64,000 nt of DNA, taken from assembly GCF_010725885.1 (NCBI RefSeq), contig NZ_AP022600.1:5890001-5954000 (forward strand). Reading direction: 5' to 3'. Both the position numbers and the translations under genes were made by a program. The notes under the pieces are model-generated. The model worked only from the letters and a program-made list of their open reading frames with translations, searched no databases and was not told the origin of the DNA. This document shows, piece by piece, positions 1 to 9,632 of the stretch (its first letter is position 1; each line of letters starts with the position of its first letter). This DNA comes from Mycolicibacterium tokaiense (lineage in GTDB: Bacteria > Actinomycetota > Actinomycetes > Mycobacteriales > Mycobacteriaceae).

Positions 1-764
1 CCCTGGAACTGCGGGCGGGCGGGGTCGGCGTGGTGCACCGCGGGCAGCGTGCAGAAGTACGGCAGATCCGTCGCAGTGCAGAACTCCTCGATGGCGGCCA
101 GGGCGCCCCAGCGCACAGCTTGCGTGTCGAACACCACCAGCGGCCGCGCCGCCGCGGCCACTACCTGCGCCACAGCGGCTGCGGCATCGGCGAGCTGCGG
201 GCCGGCAGACGCTTCGTCGCGGACTGTCAGCACTGGGCCGGGCACGGTGATCTCGACGGTCGCCAGGTCCGATGGCAGCTCCAGGCGTACCGGCCGCCGC
301 GAACGGTGCGCCGCCAGCAGGGCATGGTCGATCACCTCGACGGCGTTGGCGGCCGAGATGGTGGCGCCGTACTCGATGAACTCGGCGAAGGCCCGGTGCA
401 CGTTGCGGTACCCGCCGTCGAGCAGGCTGTGATGTAGCGGAACACGGTCGCGCACAGCGTGTTCCGGTGGTGCACCGGAGATGTGGATGAGGGGGATGTG
501 CTCACAGTAGGCACCGGCGACGCCGTTGAGCGCGCTGAGGCAACCCACGCCGTAGGTGGTCAGCAGGACACCCGGCCGCCCGGATCGGGCATGTCCGTCG
601 GCGGCGTAGGCCGCGTTGAGTTCGTTGCAGTTGCCCACCCAGTCGATGCCGCGGTGGGCTTCGAGTTGCTCGAGGAAGGCCATGTTGTAGTCGCCGGGCA
701 CACCGAAGACGTGGGTGGTTCCGATCTCGGCCAGCCGGCGTAACAGGAACTCACCGATCAACAC
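1..764 (-). CDS. TPP-dependent alpha-keto-acid decarboxylase, C-terminus beyond window
   Basis: This is the N-terminal ~254 residues of a thiamine-pyrophosphate enzyme of the pyruvate/indolepyruvate decarboxylase family, which decarboxylates 2-keto acids to aldehydes. The visible part is the PYR domain. It contains the FGVPGDYN motif, the cofactor-activating glutamate in NELNAAYAADGHAR, and the HH pair (LHHSL) used in catalysis by pyruvate decarboxylases. The gene runs off the left edge, so the Mg/TPP-binding domain is not seen. The GTG start at 764 has an AGGAG six bases upstream and overlaps the end of the preceding FAD dehydrogenase gene by seven bases, so the two are probably co-translated. 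The mycobacterial homologue Kdc is the nearest family I recognise. Substrate is not determinable from this fragment. Confidence 0.82.
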   Translation of the reverse strand, partial: MLIGEFLLRRLAEIGTTHVFGVPGDYNMAFLEQLEAHRGIDWVGNCNELNAAYAADGHARSGRPGVLLTTYGVGCLSALNGVAGAYCEHIPLIHISGAPPEHAVRDRVPLHHSLLDGGYRNVHRAFAEFIEYGATISAANAVEVIDHALLAAHRSRRPVRLELPSDLATVEITVPGPVLTVRDEASAGPQLADAAAAVAQVVAAAARPLVVFDTQAVRWGALAAIEEFCTATDLPYFCTLPAVHHADPARPQFQ

Positions 765-2395
765 AAGCCACTCCTGACGATGCTGCGGCCGACGGTGCGG
801 CCGGTGAACAGACAACCTCCGACGAACGTGCCCTCCAGGGACCGGTGCCCATGGATGCCGCCACCCCCGAACCCGGACACCTCGCCGGCGGCGTACAGGC
901 CCGCGAGCGCGTCTCCGGACTCGGTGAGTACCCGGCCCTGCAGATCAGTTTGCACCCCGCCCAACGTCTTTCGGGTGGTGATGTGCAGTTTGACGGCGAT
1001 CAGCGGACCGGCGCCGGGGTCGAGGATGGGTCCGGGCCTGGCGACCTTGAACCGGTCCGGCCAGTAGCGCCGGGCGTTGGCGATGGCGGCGAACTGCGGG
1101 TCCTTGCTGTAGTGGTTGCGCGCCTGGGAATCCCGCGCGGCGATCTCGCGCTGCAGGGTCGCCTCGGGGACCGACATGGCCTTCGCCAGGGCGCCCACCG
1201 TCGTGGCAGACACGAAGTCGGCTCCACGCTCCAGGAACTGTCGGTTGGCGCCGCCGATTCTCGGCCGCAGCAGACCTCGGAGCACCGCCCACGGGTGGCG
1301 CCCGGTGATCGCCGGGTTCAGCTCCTGACCCGACATCGCGAACTCCCGGCGGAAGATGTCGGCATTCATCACCAACCACGAGTGTGAATACCCGGAATCC
1401 ATCACGTATCTGACCGCACCCACGGTGTCGAAGTTGGGGAACAGCGGTGCCGGCAGTCGCCGACCCGCGGCGTCGAGCCACAGCGCAGACGGTCCTGCCG
1501 TGACGTGGATTCCGTGGCCGGGCCAGATGGGGTCGATGTTGGCGACGCCGTCCGGATAGAACCAGAGCCGGTTGGCATTGGCGATCTTGGCGCCCGCCTC
1601 GCGCGCGATGGCGATCATGGCGCCGTCGACGTATGCCGGGTTTCCGCAGAGCATTCCGTCGGGATACCGGCCGAAGCTCTGGGTGAACAGCTCTTCGACC
1701 ATGGTCGGGCTGCCGCCGACACCGCCGGTGGCCAGGACAACAGCACCGGCCCGGGCGCAGAAGTCGTCCACTTCGCCGTTCGGGGACGGCGCCCCGCGCG
1801 GATGGTCGGCGGGTTCCAGGACCCGGCCGTGCACACCGGTGACGACGCCGCCGGTACGGTCGAGCCCGGTGACCCGGTGCCGGAACAGCCGCCGCACCAG
1901 TCCACGCGACTCGGCGTCGGTCACCCGGCGGGCGAACACCTCGACCAGCCCGGGTCCGGTGCCCCAGGTGATGTGGAACCGGGGCACGCTGTTGCCGGAG
2001 CCCAGCGCCCCGCGCCCGCCCCGTTCGGGCCAGCCGGGGATCGGGAACGCGCGCCAGCCCAGGCCGCGCAGCCAGCGCCGCTTCTCCCCCGCGGCGAAGT
2101 CGACGTAGCTGCTCGCCCACTGCCGGGGCCAGTGGTCGTCGTCGGTGAACTGCGCAGACCCCAGCCAGTCCTGCCAGGCCAGTTCCCGGGAGTCCCGAAT
2201 GCCGCAGAGCCGTTGCTCGGGGGTACCGACCATGAACAGGCCGCCGAAGGACCAGTACGCCTGGCCGCCGAAGTCCTGGGGCCCCTGCTGGTCGATGAGC
2301 AGCACCGTCTTGCCCGCCGCAGCGATCTCGTGGGTCGCCACCAGGCCGGCCAGACCGTGACCGACCACGATCACGTCCGCCACCAGCCTCGCCAT
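758..2395 (-). CDS. FAD-binding dehydrogenase, 3-ketosteroid-dehydrogenase/fumarate-reductase-like
   Basis: A 545-residue flavoprotein of the FAD_binding_2 family. The N-terminus carries the dinucleotide-binding pattern VIVVGHGLAGL followed by an acidic residue at the end of the second strand (LLIDQQ). A second FAD element, GAVVLATGGVGG, lies mid-protein, and the C-terminus has GLYAAGEVSGFGGGGIHG, typical of KstD-like enzymes and of the mycobacterial Rv0785-type dehydrogenases. The ATG at 2395 is preferred over the GTG six bases upstream because GGGAAGG then sits six bases away. It shares an operon and a seven-base overlap with the keto-acid decarboxylase. The family oxidises steroid or other hydrophobic substrates; the substrate here is unknown. 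Confidence 0.8.
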   Translation of the reverse strand: MARLVADVIVVGHGLAGLVATHEIAAAGKTVLLIDQQGPQDFGGQAYWSFGGLFMVGTPEQRLCGIRDSRELAWQDWLGSAQFTDDDHWPRQWASSYVDFAAGEKRRWLRGLGWRAFPIPGWPERGGRGALGSGNSVPRFHITWGTGPGLVEVFARRVTDAESRGLVRRLFRHRVTGLDRTGGVVTGVHGRVLEPADHPRGAPSPNGEVDDFCARAGAVVLATGGVGGSPTMVEELFTQSFGRYPDGMLCGNPAYVDGAMIAIAREAGAKIANANRLWFYPDGVANIDPIWPGHGIHVTAGPSALWLDAAGRRLPAPLFPNFDTVGAVRYVMDSGYSHSWLVMNADIFRREFAMSGQELNPAITGRHPWAVLRGLLRPRIGGANRQFLERGADFVSATTVGALAKAMSVPEATLQREIAARDSQARNHYSKDPQFAAIANARRYWPDRFKVARPGPILDPGAGPLIAVKLHITTRKTLGGVQTDLQGRVLTESGDALAGLYAAGEVSGFGGGGIHGHRSLEGTFVGGCLFTGRTVGRSIVRSGLC

Positions 2396-2487
2396 CGGCA
2401 CCCTTCCCGTCGCTGTTGCAGCGAACGGTACTCATCGCGGGGAGCAAAACCCGGATGCCACGACGGGCCGACTCTGCGAACAGACGA

Positions 2488-2516
2488 AGGCGCCCCCGAG
2501 TGCATCGGGGGCGCCT
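2488..2516 (-). terminator. Strong GC hairpin, intrinsic-like terminator
   Basis: A perfect 12-bp inverted repeat (left arm AGGCGCCCCCGA) with a 5-base loop lies 17 bases beyond the stop of the small exported protein. There is no T-tract, as is usual in mycobacteria. It separates that gene from the FAD dehydrogenase operon on the same strand. Confidence 0.7.
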
Positions 2517-2533
2517 GTCGTGGGTGGGTGCGT

Positions 2534-2836
2534 CTACTTCACGTTGACGTAGATGGTGCGCGTGGTGACAGGCACCATGTAGTCGCTGCTGCTGCCGTCG
2601 GCCGCGACGTTGTGGCTGAAGGACGGGCCTTCGCCGACGGAGACGACGTTCGCGTCGGCCAGCGCGGCGGTGGACTGGCGGTTCACCACCACCTTGTACC
2701 CCTGGTCCTCCAGGGAGGAGATGGTCTCCAGAGCGTCGCCGTTGCCGCTGGGGGCGGCCAGCGCCGGCGCGGCGAGGCCGAGGGCACCGGCGGTGAGGGC
2801 GGTGGCGGCGAGGGTAGCAAATCCGAGGTTCTTCAT
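2534..2836 (-). CDS. Small exported mycobacterial protein of unknown function
   Basis: A 100-residue protein starting at the ATG at 2836, preceded by GAGAGAAG at a normal distance. Residues 1-27 form a classical signal peptide with a hydrophobic core rich in Ala/Leu and an A-L-A cleavage site before APSGNGDAL. The mature ~73 residues contain LEDQGYKVVVNR and a Ser/Thr-rich C-terminus ending YVNVK. This layout resembles short secreted mycobacterial proteins of unknown role. No catalytic motif or cysteine is visible. It stands alone, with a terminator hairpin downstream and a ~500-base upstream region. Confidence 0.75.
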   Translation of the reverse strand: MKNLGFATLAATALTAGALGLAAPALAAPSGNGDALETISSLEDQGYKVVVNRQSTAALADANVVSVGEGPSFSHNVAADGSSSDYMVPVTTRTIYVNVK

Positions 2837-3344
2837 GATCCGTCTTCTCTCATTATCTGGTTCGGGTGCGATCGCAACACTGCCGAATCGCGCTTCCAGC
2901 CGGCGCAGGAGGGGAACTGGCCGATCTGACAGTTCAAACCAGCAGTTCACGCCATTTGATTTCCCGTGGCAGGAATTTGTTGTTGATTGGCAGGATTTTT
3001 ATGTAACACCGCTCGAGAGAGAATTCACTGGCACGGCACCGGCGAAATATTCCCGCGGTTGTGCAGCTCATAGCAAACACATGAAAGCCGTCATCACGTT
3101 CGCGAACAGGAGGTGGTCATGATCACGGTCCACCGCCTGGTGCCCCGCCGCGTCGGTGGGGCGAAAGCGGCGTGAGAGACGCCAGTCAACGCAAGACACG
3201 CCTGTTGCGACCCAGGGCACGGACACCCTGAGTTCCATCCCCAACACGCCGCCCCGCGGGGGCAGCGCAGCGCTCGGGTCGCCTATCTTGGACCCTCCGG
3301 TGACCATCACGACGACGGTCACGAGAACGACAAGGGGTGGGTAG
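2837..3344. other. Long intergenic region upstream of the Wadjet-like operon
   Basis: About 500 bases without a recognisable protein gene. Positions ~2940-3010 are clearly more AT-rich than the surroundings and hold two copies of TGGCAGGA about 20 bases apart. The 3' half contains two overlapping very short ORFs listed separately. It probably holds divergent promoters for the exported protein and for jetA. No terminator, RNA gene or clear operator could be identified by eye. Confidence 0.5.
3081..3175 (+). other. Two overlapping short ORFs, possible leader peptides
   Basis: An ATG at 3081 opens a 13-codon frame (MKAVITFANRRWS) whose TGA overlaps the ATG at 3119 of an 18-codon frame (MITVHRLVPRRVGGAKAA). 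The second start has a near-ideal AGGAGG at the right spacing. Both lie in the leader of jetA. The strong Shine-Dalgarno and the ATGA coupling suggest translation, but both ORFs are short enough to be chance. Confidence 0.3.
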
Positions 3345-4826
3345 GTGGACGACGACACAGCCGTGCCGGCCGCCGAACTGCTCACGCTCAATCGGGACAT
3401 CCAGAGCTCGCCCACGCTGCGCCTGCTGGCCACCACGAACCTGGGGCTGTACGCGACGTTGATGGAACGCCACCTCAGCGGCGGCGTGATGCCCGAGACC
3501 GAGCTGGTGGTGGCCTTGGAACGCGACCTGGCCGGCCTCGCCGACGGCGACACCCAGTCCGGACTGGGCCTGATCAAGTCCTGGGCCAGCCAGGGCTGGC
3601 TGCACCGGGTGGCCGACACGCGTTCCGGCCACGAGCGCAACCTCTGCTATCTGACCCAGGAGGCGCGCCGCGCCCTGGACTTCGTACGGGGCATGCGCCG
3701 CCAGGACACCATCGCCACCGGCGGATCGATCAATGGCATCGCATCCCGGCTCAAGCAGGTGGCGCTGCGGGTGGACACCGATCCCGAGCGGATCCGCCGC
3801 AGCATCGAAGCCGAGATCCAGGCGCTGCACGACGAGCTCGACGGACTGGCCTCGGGTGAGATCGAGCGTGCCGAGCCCGACCTCACCGACTCCTATGACG
3901 AGGCGCGCGCCATCGCCCTGCAGATGGAACGACTGATCACCGACATCGGCCAGTACGGCACCATGATCGAGCAGGCCACCGCCGCGCTCGACGAACCCAT
4001 CGACAGCAACGTCGAGTACCGCGACCGGCAACGCCAGATGTACGCCGACTACCAGGCCGCCTGGGACTCCCAGGGCCGCGACTCCCACCGCGCCTTCCTG
4101 CGCATGGTCAACGATCCCGACCAGCGCGCGGAGTTCGAGGCCGACGTGGCCGCGGTCGCCGAGGCGCTGCCCGCGCTGGACCCGCAGCTGCGTAAGGTGA
4201 TGGCCGGGTTCTTCGAACTCGTCGGCCACCAGATCGACGAGGTGGAACGCATCCAGCAGCGCTGCGCCCAGCGCGTCAAACGCTTCACCGCCTTCGGCAC
4301 CCTGGAGCAGAGCCGGGGCGTGGCCCGCCAACTCAGTGAGGCCATCGGTGCCGCCCGCAACCTGCTCAAGGCGTCGCTGACCGATTCCCGCCTGGACATC
4401 GAGCTGCCGCTGGCCCGCCATTCCATCAGTTCCGTTGGCGCACTGAGCTTCCGGATCGGCGACCTGTCCAATCCGAAACCCGCCCACCCCGCGGGCAGTG
4501 AACTGGACCTGTCCAGTTTCGCGGCGCTGACCACCCAGGTGGACGCCCCCGCGATGTCGGACATGATCAACACCGCTCTCGAGACCGGGCCGCTGTCTCT
4601 GCCCGACGCCGTGGACCGGCTGGACTCGGCCTACCTCGGTCACGTCATCGTGCTGTGGTCCTGGGCGCTCAAACAACCGCACGCACTCGTTCAACCGAAC
4701 CACGGCGAGGTGCCCGAATCCCACACGGTGCGGTTCCGGTCGCTCGACGGCCGTGACCGCGAGATGGAGGTCCCGCACCTGATGTTCACCGAACCCGTCT
4801 CCAACGCCGCAGGAGCACTGCAATGA
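3345..4826 (+). CDS. jetA: Wadjet JetA / MksF-like kleisin subunit (DUF3375)
   Basis: A 493-residue protein with the all-helical DUF3375 architecture of JetA (MksF/EptA in mycobacterial nomenclature), the kleisin-like subunit of an SMC-type complex that acts on plasmid DNA. The N-terminal ~120 residues form a winged-helix-like region (LLTLNRDIQSSPTLRLLA, then LIKSWASQGWLHR). The central part is charged and coiled-coil-like, and the C-terminal segment ends [16 protein letters not shown]. The GTG start follows AAGGGGTGGG. Its stop overlaps the jetB start by four bases. Assignment relies mainly on the invariant A-B-C order with the DUF4194 and SMC partners. Confidence 0.85.
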   Translation: MDDDTAVPAAELLTLNRDIQSSPTLRLLATTNLGLYATLMERHLSGGVMPETELVVALERDLAGLADGDTQSGLGLIKSWASQGWLHRVADTRSGHERNLCYLTQEARRALDFVRGMRRQDTIATGGSINGIASRLKQVALRVDTDPERIRRSIEAEIQALHDELDGLASGEIERAEPDLTDSYDEARAIALQMERLITDIGQYGTMIEQATAALDEPIDSNVEYRDRQRQMYADYQAAWDSQGRDSHRAFLRMVNDPDQRAEFEADVAAVAEALPALDPQLRKVMAGFFELVGHQIDEVERIQQRCAQRVKRFTAFGTLEQSRGVARQLSEAIGAARNLLKASLTDSRLDIELPLARHSISSVGALSFRIGDLSNPKPAHPAGSELDLSSFAALTTQVDAPAMSDMINTALETGPLSLPDAVDRLDSAYLGHVIVLWSWALKQPHALVQPNHGEVPESHTVRFRSLDGRDREMEVPHLMFTEPVSNAAGALQ

Positions 4827-5503
4827 CAGATGCCGACATCGACTTCTCCTCGCTGCCGCAGGTCGACCAGAACACCCGCACCCCGCACGCGAAGCGCCCG
4901 CGCTTCGACGGTGATGTCAGCGAGCTGCCCGACCGTGCCTGCTGGGCACTGCAGCAGCTGCTCACCCGCCGCTACATCAGCGCCGAGGCCGACCGCGACC
5001 TCTACAGCTGGGTGCTGGAGTACCGTAAGGACCTCACTGTCCGGCTCTCGGAACTGGACCTGCTGCTGCGCATTGTGGAGGGCGTCGAAGTCGCGTTCGT
5101 CGAGCAGGCCCGCTACGAATCCGCCAGGGGCGCCAAGCTGTTGCGCCGCGAACCACTGGGCACCTATGACTCCATCCTGGCCCTGCACCTGGCCCAGATG
5201 ATGCGCGCTTCGGGCGACAGCACAGTGTTGATCAGCCGCGACGAGGTGCACGGCCTGTTCGCCGGGGTGCTCAACGACGTCGACCGCGACACCGTGACCT
5301 TCACCGCCCGCATCGACGCCGCGATCGCCCGGTTGGCCGGCCTGGACATCCTGCGCCGCAGCCGCGACGACGAGGACAGCTACACCGTCAGCCCCGTCAT
5401 CACCGCCGTCATGACGGCATCGGTGATCGCCGAGCTTCAGCAGCAGTTCGAGGTGCTGCTGCGCGGCGGCGCCCCTCAAGAGGAAGTAGTGCTCGATGCC
5501 TGA
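4823..5503 (+). CDS. jetB: Wadjet JetB / MksE-like subunit (DUF4194)
   Basis: A 226-residue DUF4194 protein, the MksE/JetB (kite-like) subunit that binds JetA. Characteristic stretches are the AAW-like [19 protein letters not shown] near residue 40, the central [18 protein letters not shown], and the C-terminal winged-helix region ([11 protein letters not shown]... [13 protein letters not shown]). The ATG overlaps the jetA stop (ATGA), and its own stop overlaps the jetC start by eight bases, so the three subunits should be made in fixed ratio. The size is normal for the family. Confidence 0.85.
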   Translation: MTDADIDFSSLPQVDQNTRTPHAKRPRFDGDVSELPDRACWALQQLLTRRYISAEADRDLYSWVLEYRKDLTVRLSELDLLLRIVEGVEVAFVEQARYESARGAKLLRREPLGTYDSILALHLAQMMRASGDSTVLISRDEVHGLFAGVLNDVDRDTVTFTARIDAAIARLAGLDILRRSRDDEDSYTVSPVITAVMTASVIAELQQQFEVLLRGGAPQEEVVLDA

Positions 5504-8500
5504 GCAGTTCCACCTGTCCCGCCTGCAGGTCATCAACTGGGGGGTGTTCGACGGCTACCACTCCATTCCGTTCAGCGAGGGCGGCGCACTGATCGCCGGA
5601 GCCTCCGGCAGCGGCAAATCCTCACTGCTGGACGCGATCTCACTGGGCTTCCTGCCCTTCAACCGCCGCAACTTCAACGCCTCCGGCGACAACTCCGCGG
5701 CCGGCTCCAGCGCGGGCAGGCGCACCGTCGACAAGTACGTGCGCGGCGCCTGGGGCCAGCGCAGTGACGGCGGCACCTCCAAGGTGATGTACCTGCGCGG
5801 TGACGGCACCGCGTGGTCGGCCATCGCGGTGACCTACACCAGCAACACCGGGCGCACCGTCACCGGCCTGGTGCTCAAGTGGCTGACCGGTGAATCCCGC
5901 TCGGACTCCTCCAGCCGCTTCGTCCTCGCCGACGGCGACCGAGACATCGAGGACGTCTGCAACCGCTGGGCGGCAGGCCGTTTCGACACCGGTGTCTTCA
6001 AGGACGACAACTGGCGCTTCTCCACCAAGGTCGAGTCGCAGTACCTGGCCCAGCTGTACGCCACCATCGGCATCCGCGCCTCCGACGCCGCCCAGCAGCT
6101 GCTCGGCAAGGCCAAGTCGCTCAAGAGCGTCGGCGGGCTGGAGCAGTTCGTCCGCGAGTTCATGCTCGACGAGCCCGACAGCCTGGCCCGGCTGCCCGAG
6201 GCCCTCAAGCAGATCGACCCCCTGGTGGAGGCCCGCGAACTGTTGGCCGTCGCGCAGCGCAAGCGCAAGATCCTCGGCGACATCGAGAAGATCCAGCAGC
6301 GCTACGCCTCCGAATCCTCCGACCTGGGCATCATCGACCTGGTGGATGCCCCGATGGTGCGCGCCTACACCGATCACATCCGACTGCAGCAGTGCCCGGC
6401 GCAGATCGAGTCGCTGGACAACACCATCGATCAGTTGGGCAACGAGTACGAAGACGTCACCCGGTCGCTGAATCTGGCCAAGGCCGAGGCGGATTCGCTC
6501 AACGCCCAGATCAGTGGGTCCAGCGCCAGCATCGGTCCGCTGCAGTCGCAGGTGCAGGCCGCCGAGGCCCAGGCCGAGGAAGTCTCGCGACGCCGCAACG
6601 CCTACGAGTCACTGCTGGAAGCTCAGGACATCCGGCCACCGGACAGTGCCGACGACTTCTGGAACCTACGCGAGGAACTCACCACCGCGGCCACCGAACT
6701 GATGGCCAAACTGGACCGCAGCCGGGAGGCGTCCACCGACGCCGAGTACGGCCAGAAGGTGGCGCGGATGGCCCGCGATGACGCCGCCAAGGAACTCAAA
6801 CGTGTCGAGCACGTCGGTTCCGCCCTGCCTGAGTCAGCCATCACCATGCGCGAACTCATCTGCACGGCACTCGGTCTGGACGCCACAGAACTGCCCTACA
6901 TCGCCGAGCTGATGGATCTGCGACCCGAGCACAACCGGTGGCGGGTGGCAGTGGAGAAGGTGCTGCGCGGTGTCGGCCTGCGCCTGCTGGTGCCCGACCG
7001 CCACTACGGCGCGGTGCTGCGCTTCGTGAACGAGACCAACATGCGCGGACGCCTGCAGCTGCACCACGTGCGGGCCTCGCTGGTCGGCAAGGAACCTGAC
7101 GACGCCGAGCCGAACACGTTGGCCGGCAAGCTGTTCGTCGTCGATCCCACCCATCCGTGCGCGGCCGAGGCCGCCGATGTGGTGGCCGCCGCCGGTGATC
7201 ACATCTGCGTCGACACCCCCGACGTGTTCCCCCGGTTCCGGCGTGCGGTCACCGACACCGGCCTGTTCAAGGATTCCGACCGACTGGCCGTCAAGGACGA
7301 CCGACGTCCGCTCAAACAGTCCGACTACATCTACCAGGGTGACGTGCGGGCCAAGATCGATGCGCTCACCGTGGATCTCGCCGCCGCCGAGGAGGCCTAC
7401 CAGAAAGCCCGCCGCGCTGCGGACGACATCGCGGCCGAACGCCAGCAGATGCGTGACCGCGCGGCCGCCAACAAGGCCATCTGCGAACAGTTTCCACAGT
7501 GGAACCACATCGACACCGAGACCGCCGACAAGCACCACGACCGACTGCGCGAACAGTTCGAGATCCTGCTGGCCGATCATCCGGACATCGAGGCACTCTC
7601 AGCCCGCTCCGAGGAGTGCTGGGCCGAGATCCAGACGCTGATGACGCGCCGCGGCGCCATCCAGACCCGCCGCGACGACCTGGATCGCCGGCGGACCCAG
7701 CTGCTCGAGCTGTCCGAGCGTCTGCAGCCGGCCTTCGTCTCCGAGCCGCTGACCGAACTGCTGCACCGCTACGCCGACGACGTGCCGGTGGCGCTGGAGT
7801 TGCTCAACCCCGAACCGCACCGCGAAGCGGTGTTCACCACCATCCGCCGTGAGCGCGAGCAGCTGCGGGAGAGCCGCAGACGCTCCTATGACGAGCTGGC
7901 CCGTATCCTCAACACATTCGACACGGCGTTCCCCGACGCGATCCCCAACGACAGCGACGTGTTCGACGAGCGGGTGCACGACTACGTGGCGCTGTGCCGG
8001 CACATCGACGAACGCGAGCTGCCCGAGGCCTACGAGCGGATGATGCGCCTGGTCACCGAGCAGGCACCGGACGCCATCCTGACGCTGCACCGGGTGGCCG
8101 AGCAGGAGACCCGGCGCATCAGTGAGCAGATCACCCGCGTCAACACCGGCCTCGGCGCCGTCGAGTTCAACCGCGGCACCCGGCTGACACTGCGGGCCAC
8201 TCCGCGCCACCTGACCGCCGTGGCCGAGCTCACTGACATCGTCAAGGCCATCTCGCGGCGCATCGCCGAGGTGGGGCTGGGCGACAAGCAGGCCATCCTG
8301 GACCAGTACGCCGACATCCTGCGGCTGCGCAACCGGTTGGCGTCGACGGCGCCGGAGGACAAGGCCTGGACGCGCGACGCACTCGATGTGCGCAACCGGT
8401 TCACCTTCGACTGTGCCGAATGGGATGTGCGGACCGAGGAATTGATCCGCACGCACAGCAATGCCGGCGACAACTCCGGCGGCGAGCAGGAGAAGCTGAT

Positions 8501-8858
8501 GGCCTTCTGTCTGGCGGGCGCGCTCAGCTTCAACCTCGCCAGCCCTGATGCCGGCGACAACAAGCCGGTGTTCGCGCAGCTGATGCTCGACGAGGCGTTC
8601 AGCAAGTCCGACCCGCAGTTCGCGCAGCAGGCGCTGCAGGCGTTCCGCAAGTTCGGCTTCCAGCTGGTGATCGTGGCGACGGTGCAGAACGCCACCACCA
8701 TCCAGCCCTACATCGACAGTGTGGTGATGGTGTCCAAAAAGGAGGCCACCGGCCGCAATGCCCGCCCGGTCGCGACTGTGGCGACCAAGACCATCTCCGA
8801 CTTCACCACGCTGCGCCGGGAGATGACGGCGGCGGCGCAGGTGCCCGCCGGGGTGTAG
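5496..8858 (+). CDS. jetC: Wadjet JetC / MksB SMC-family ATPase
   Basis: A 1120-residue SMC-like ATPase. The Walker A motif GASGSGKS is at residues 35-42 near the N-terminus. Long coiled-coil arms flank a hinge-like region around residues 480-560. The C-terminus carries the ABC signature NSGGEQEK and a Walker B ([14 protein letters not shown]), so the ATPase looks intact. In Wadjet/MksBEFG and the mycobacterial EptABCD system this protein extrudes DNA loops so that the JetD nuclease can cut closed circular plasmids. No jetD (TOPRIM-like DUF2220/DUF3322) follows here: the next gene is a convergent tetR starting two bases downstream. The symbol eptC would be the mycobacterial equivalent. Confidence 0.9.
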   Translation: MPEQFHLSRLQVINWGVFDGYHSIPFSEGGALIAGASGSGKSSLLDAISLGFLPFNRRNFNASGDNSAAGSSAGRRTVDKYVRGAWGQRSDGGTSKVMYLRGDGTAWSAIAVTYTSNTGRTVTGLVLKWLTGESRSDSSSRFVLADGDRDIEDVCNRWAAGRFDTGVFKDDNWRFSTKVESQYLAQLYATIGIRASDAAQQLLGKAKSLKSVGGLEQFVREFMLDEPDSLARLPEALKQIDPLVEARELLAVAQRKRKILGDIEKIQQRYASESSDLGIIDLVDAPMVRAYTDHIRLQQCPAQIESLDNTIDQLGNEYEDVTRSLNLAKAEADSLNAQISGSSASIGPLQSQVQAAEAQAEEVSRRRNAYESLLEAQDIRPPDSADDFWNLREELTTAATELMAKLDRSREASTDAEYGQKVARMARDDAAKELKRVEHVGSALPESAITMRELICTALGLDATELPYIAELMDLRPEHNRWRVAVEKVLRGVGLRLLVPDRHYGAVLRFVNETNMRGRLQLHHVRASLVGKEPDDAEPNTLAGKLFVVDPTHPCAAEAADVVAAAGDHICVDTPDVFPRFRRAVTDTGLFKDSDRLAVKDDRRPLKQSDYIYQGDVRAKIDALTVDLAAAEEAYQKARRAADDIAAERQQMRDRAAANKAICEQFPQWNHIDTETADKHHDRLREQFEILLADHPDIEALSARSEECWAEIQTLMTRRGAIQTRRDDLDRRRTQLLELSERLQPAFVSEPLTELLHRYADDVPVALELLNPEPHREAVFTTIRREREQLRESRRRSYDELARILNTFDTAFPDAIPNDSDVFDERVHDYVALCRHIDERELPEAYERMMRLVTEQAPDAILTLHRVAEQETRRISEQITRVNTGLGAVEFNRGTRLTLRATPRHLTAVAELTDIVKAISRRIAEVGLGDKQAILDQYADILRLRNRLASTAPEDKAWTRDALDVRNRFTFDCAEWDVRTEELIRTHSNAGDNSGGEQEKLMAFCLAGALSFNLASPDAGDNKPVFAQLMLDEAFSKSDPQFAQQALQAFRKFGFQLVIVATVQNATTIQPYIDSVVMVSKKEATGRNARPVATVATKTISDFTTLRREMTAAAQVPAGV

Positions 8859-8859
8859 C

Positions 8860-9432
8860 TCAGGTGCCGAGGCCGGCCAGCACCAGATCGACGGCGGCCT
8901 CGATCACCGCGTCCGAGGGCCGGGTGCCGAACATCAGGCTCGGACAGGCCACCACCCCGGAGAGCATGGACACCGACGCCTCGAGCCGCGGGCCTTCGGT
9001 GATCTCGGCGAGCATGGTGCGCAACGGGCGCTGACCGTCGCTGTTGATCCTGTCGCGCAGTTGTGCCATCTCATCGGCGGATGCCCACTGCGTCATGACC
9101 GCCAGGATCTGATCGAGGCGCAGGTCGTCCATGGCGCTGCGGAACACCTGCAATTCGGCGATCAGGTCGGTGCGCAGATCGCCGGTGGGACTCAGGTGGG
9201 GCATGTCCCCCAAGGCGTCGAGAGCCATCATGATCAGTTCGAGTCGCGACGGCCAGTGGGTGTAGAGCGTGGTTTTGGAGTAACCGGCGATCTCGGCGAC
9301 GTGGGCGTGGGTCAGCGCTTCGGCGCCTTCGGTGGTGAGCACATGAAGCGCGGCGCGTGACACATCGGTGCGGGTGCGCGCCACCCGGGCATCCTGGCCG
9401 GTCTCCGACACGGAGCGTTCCGCCGGTGTCAC
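8860..9432 (-). CDS. TetR-family transcriptional regulator
   Basis: A 190-residue TetR protein. The DNA-binding domain spans about residues 20-65 with the recognition helix in AEIAGYSKTTLYTHWPSRLEL. The C-terminal ligand domain has no recognisable family. The GTG start at 9432 is preceded by an extended AGGAGGTGA Shine-Dalgarno. It is divergent from the MAA biosynthesis operon and convergent with jetC, so the most likely target is the shared ~200-base promoter region of the MAA operon. A role in plasmid-defence regulation cannot be excluded. Confidence 0.85.
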   Translation of the reverse strand: MTPAERSVSETGQDARVARTRTDVSRAALHVLTTEGAEALTHAHVAEIAGYSKTTLYTHWPSRLELIMMALDALGDMPHLSPTGDLRTDLIAELQVFRSAMDDLRLDQILAVMTQWASADEMAQLRDRINSDGQRPLRTMLAEITEGPRLEASVSMLSGVVACPSLMFGTRPSDAVIEAAVDLVLAGLGT

Positions 9433-9475
9433 CTCATCACCTCCTCACCGATGTCGTCGTTCACCGATCGGACAG

Positions 9476-9493
9476 AAGTTACTTGATGAACTT
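9476..9493. promoter_or_regulatory. Candidate operator in tetR/MAA divergent promoter region
   Basis: An inverted repeat AAGTT-N8-AACTT lies in the AT-rich stretch between the divergent tetR and HAD/MAA genes. Position and symmetry would fit autoregulation by the adjacent TetR, but the arms are only five bases long. Confidence 0.3.
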
Positions 9494-9632
9494 TCCGTCC
9501 AATACTGGTAGACAAATACAGAGATGAACGGTTTGACCACTACTGTACTGGCAATTCATCTCCGAGGCGGGCAGTTGAGCGACAGCGCCCAGCCACCTCA
9601 TGTGAGGACCGTGGCTCCAGGGAAGGAAACCC

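Noticed and set aside
1505..2929. Long open frame on the plus strand opposite the FAD dehydrogenase
   Set aside because: Composition is the Gly/Arg/Pro/Val-rich type produced by reading high-GC coding DNA backwards; no motif, and the minus-strand gene is clearly real.
2937..3122. Open frame reading FDFPWQEFVVDWQDFYVTPL in the region upstream of jetA
   Set aside because: Looks protein-like by chance through the AT-rich direct repeat TGGCAGGA; no start with Shine-Dalgarno and no recognised family.
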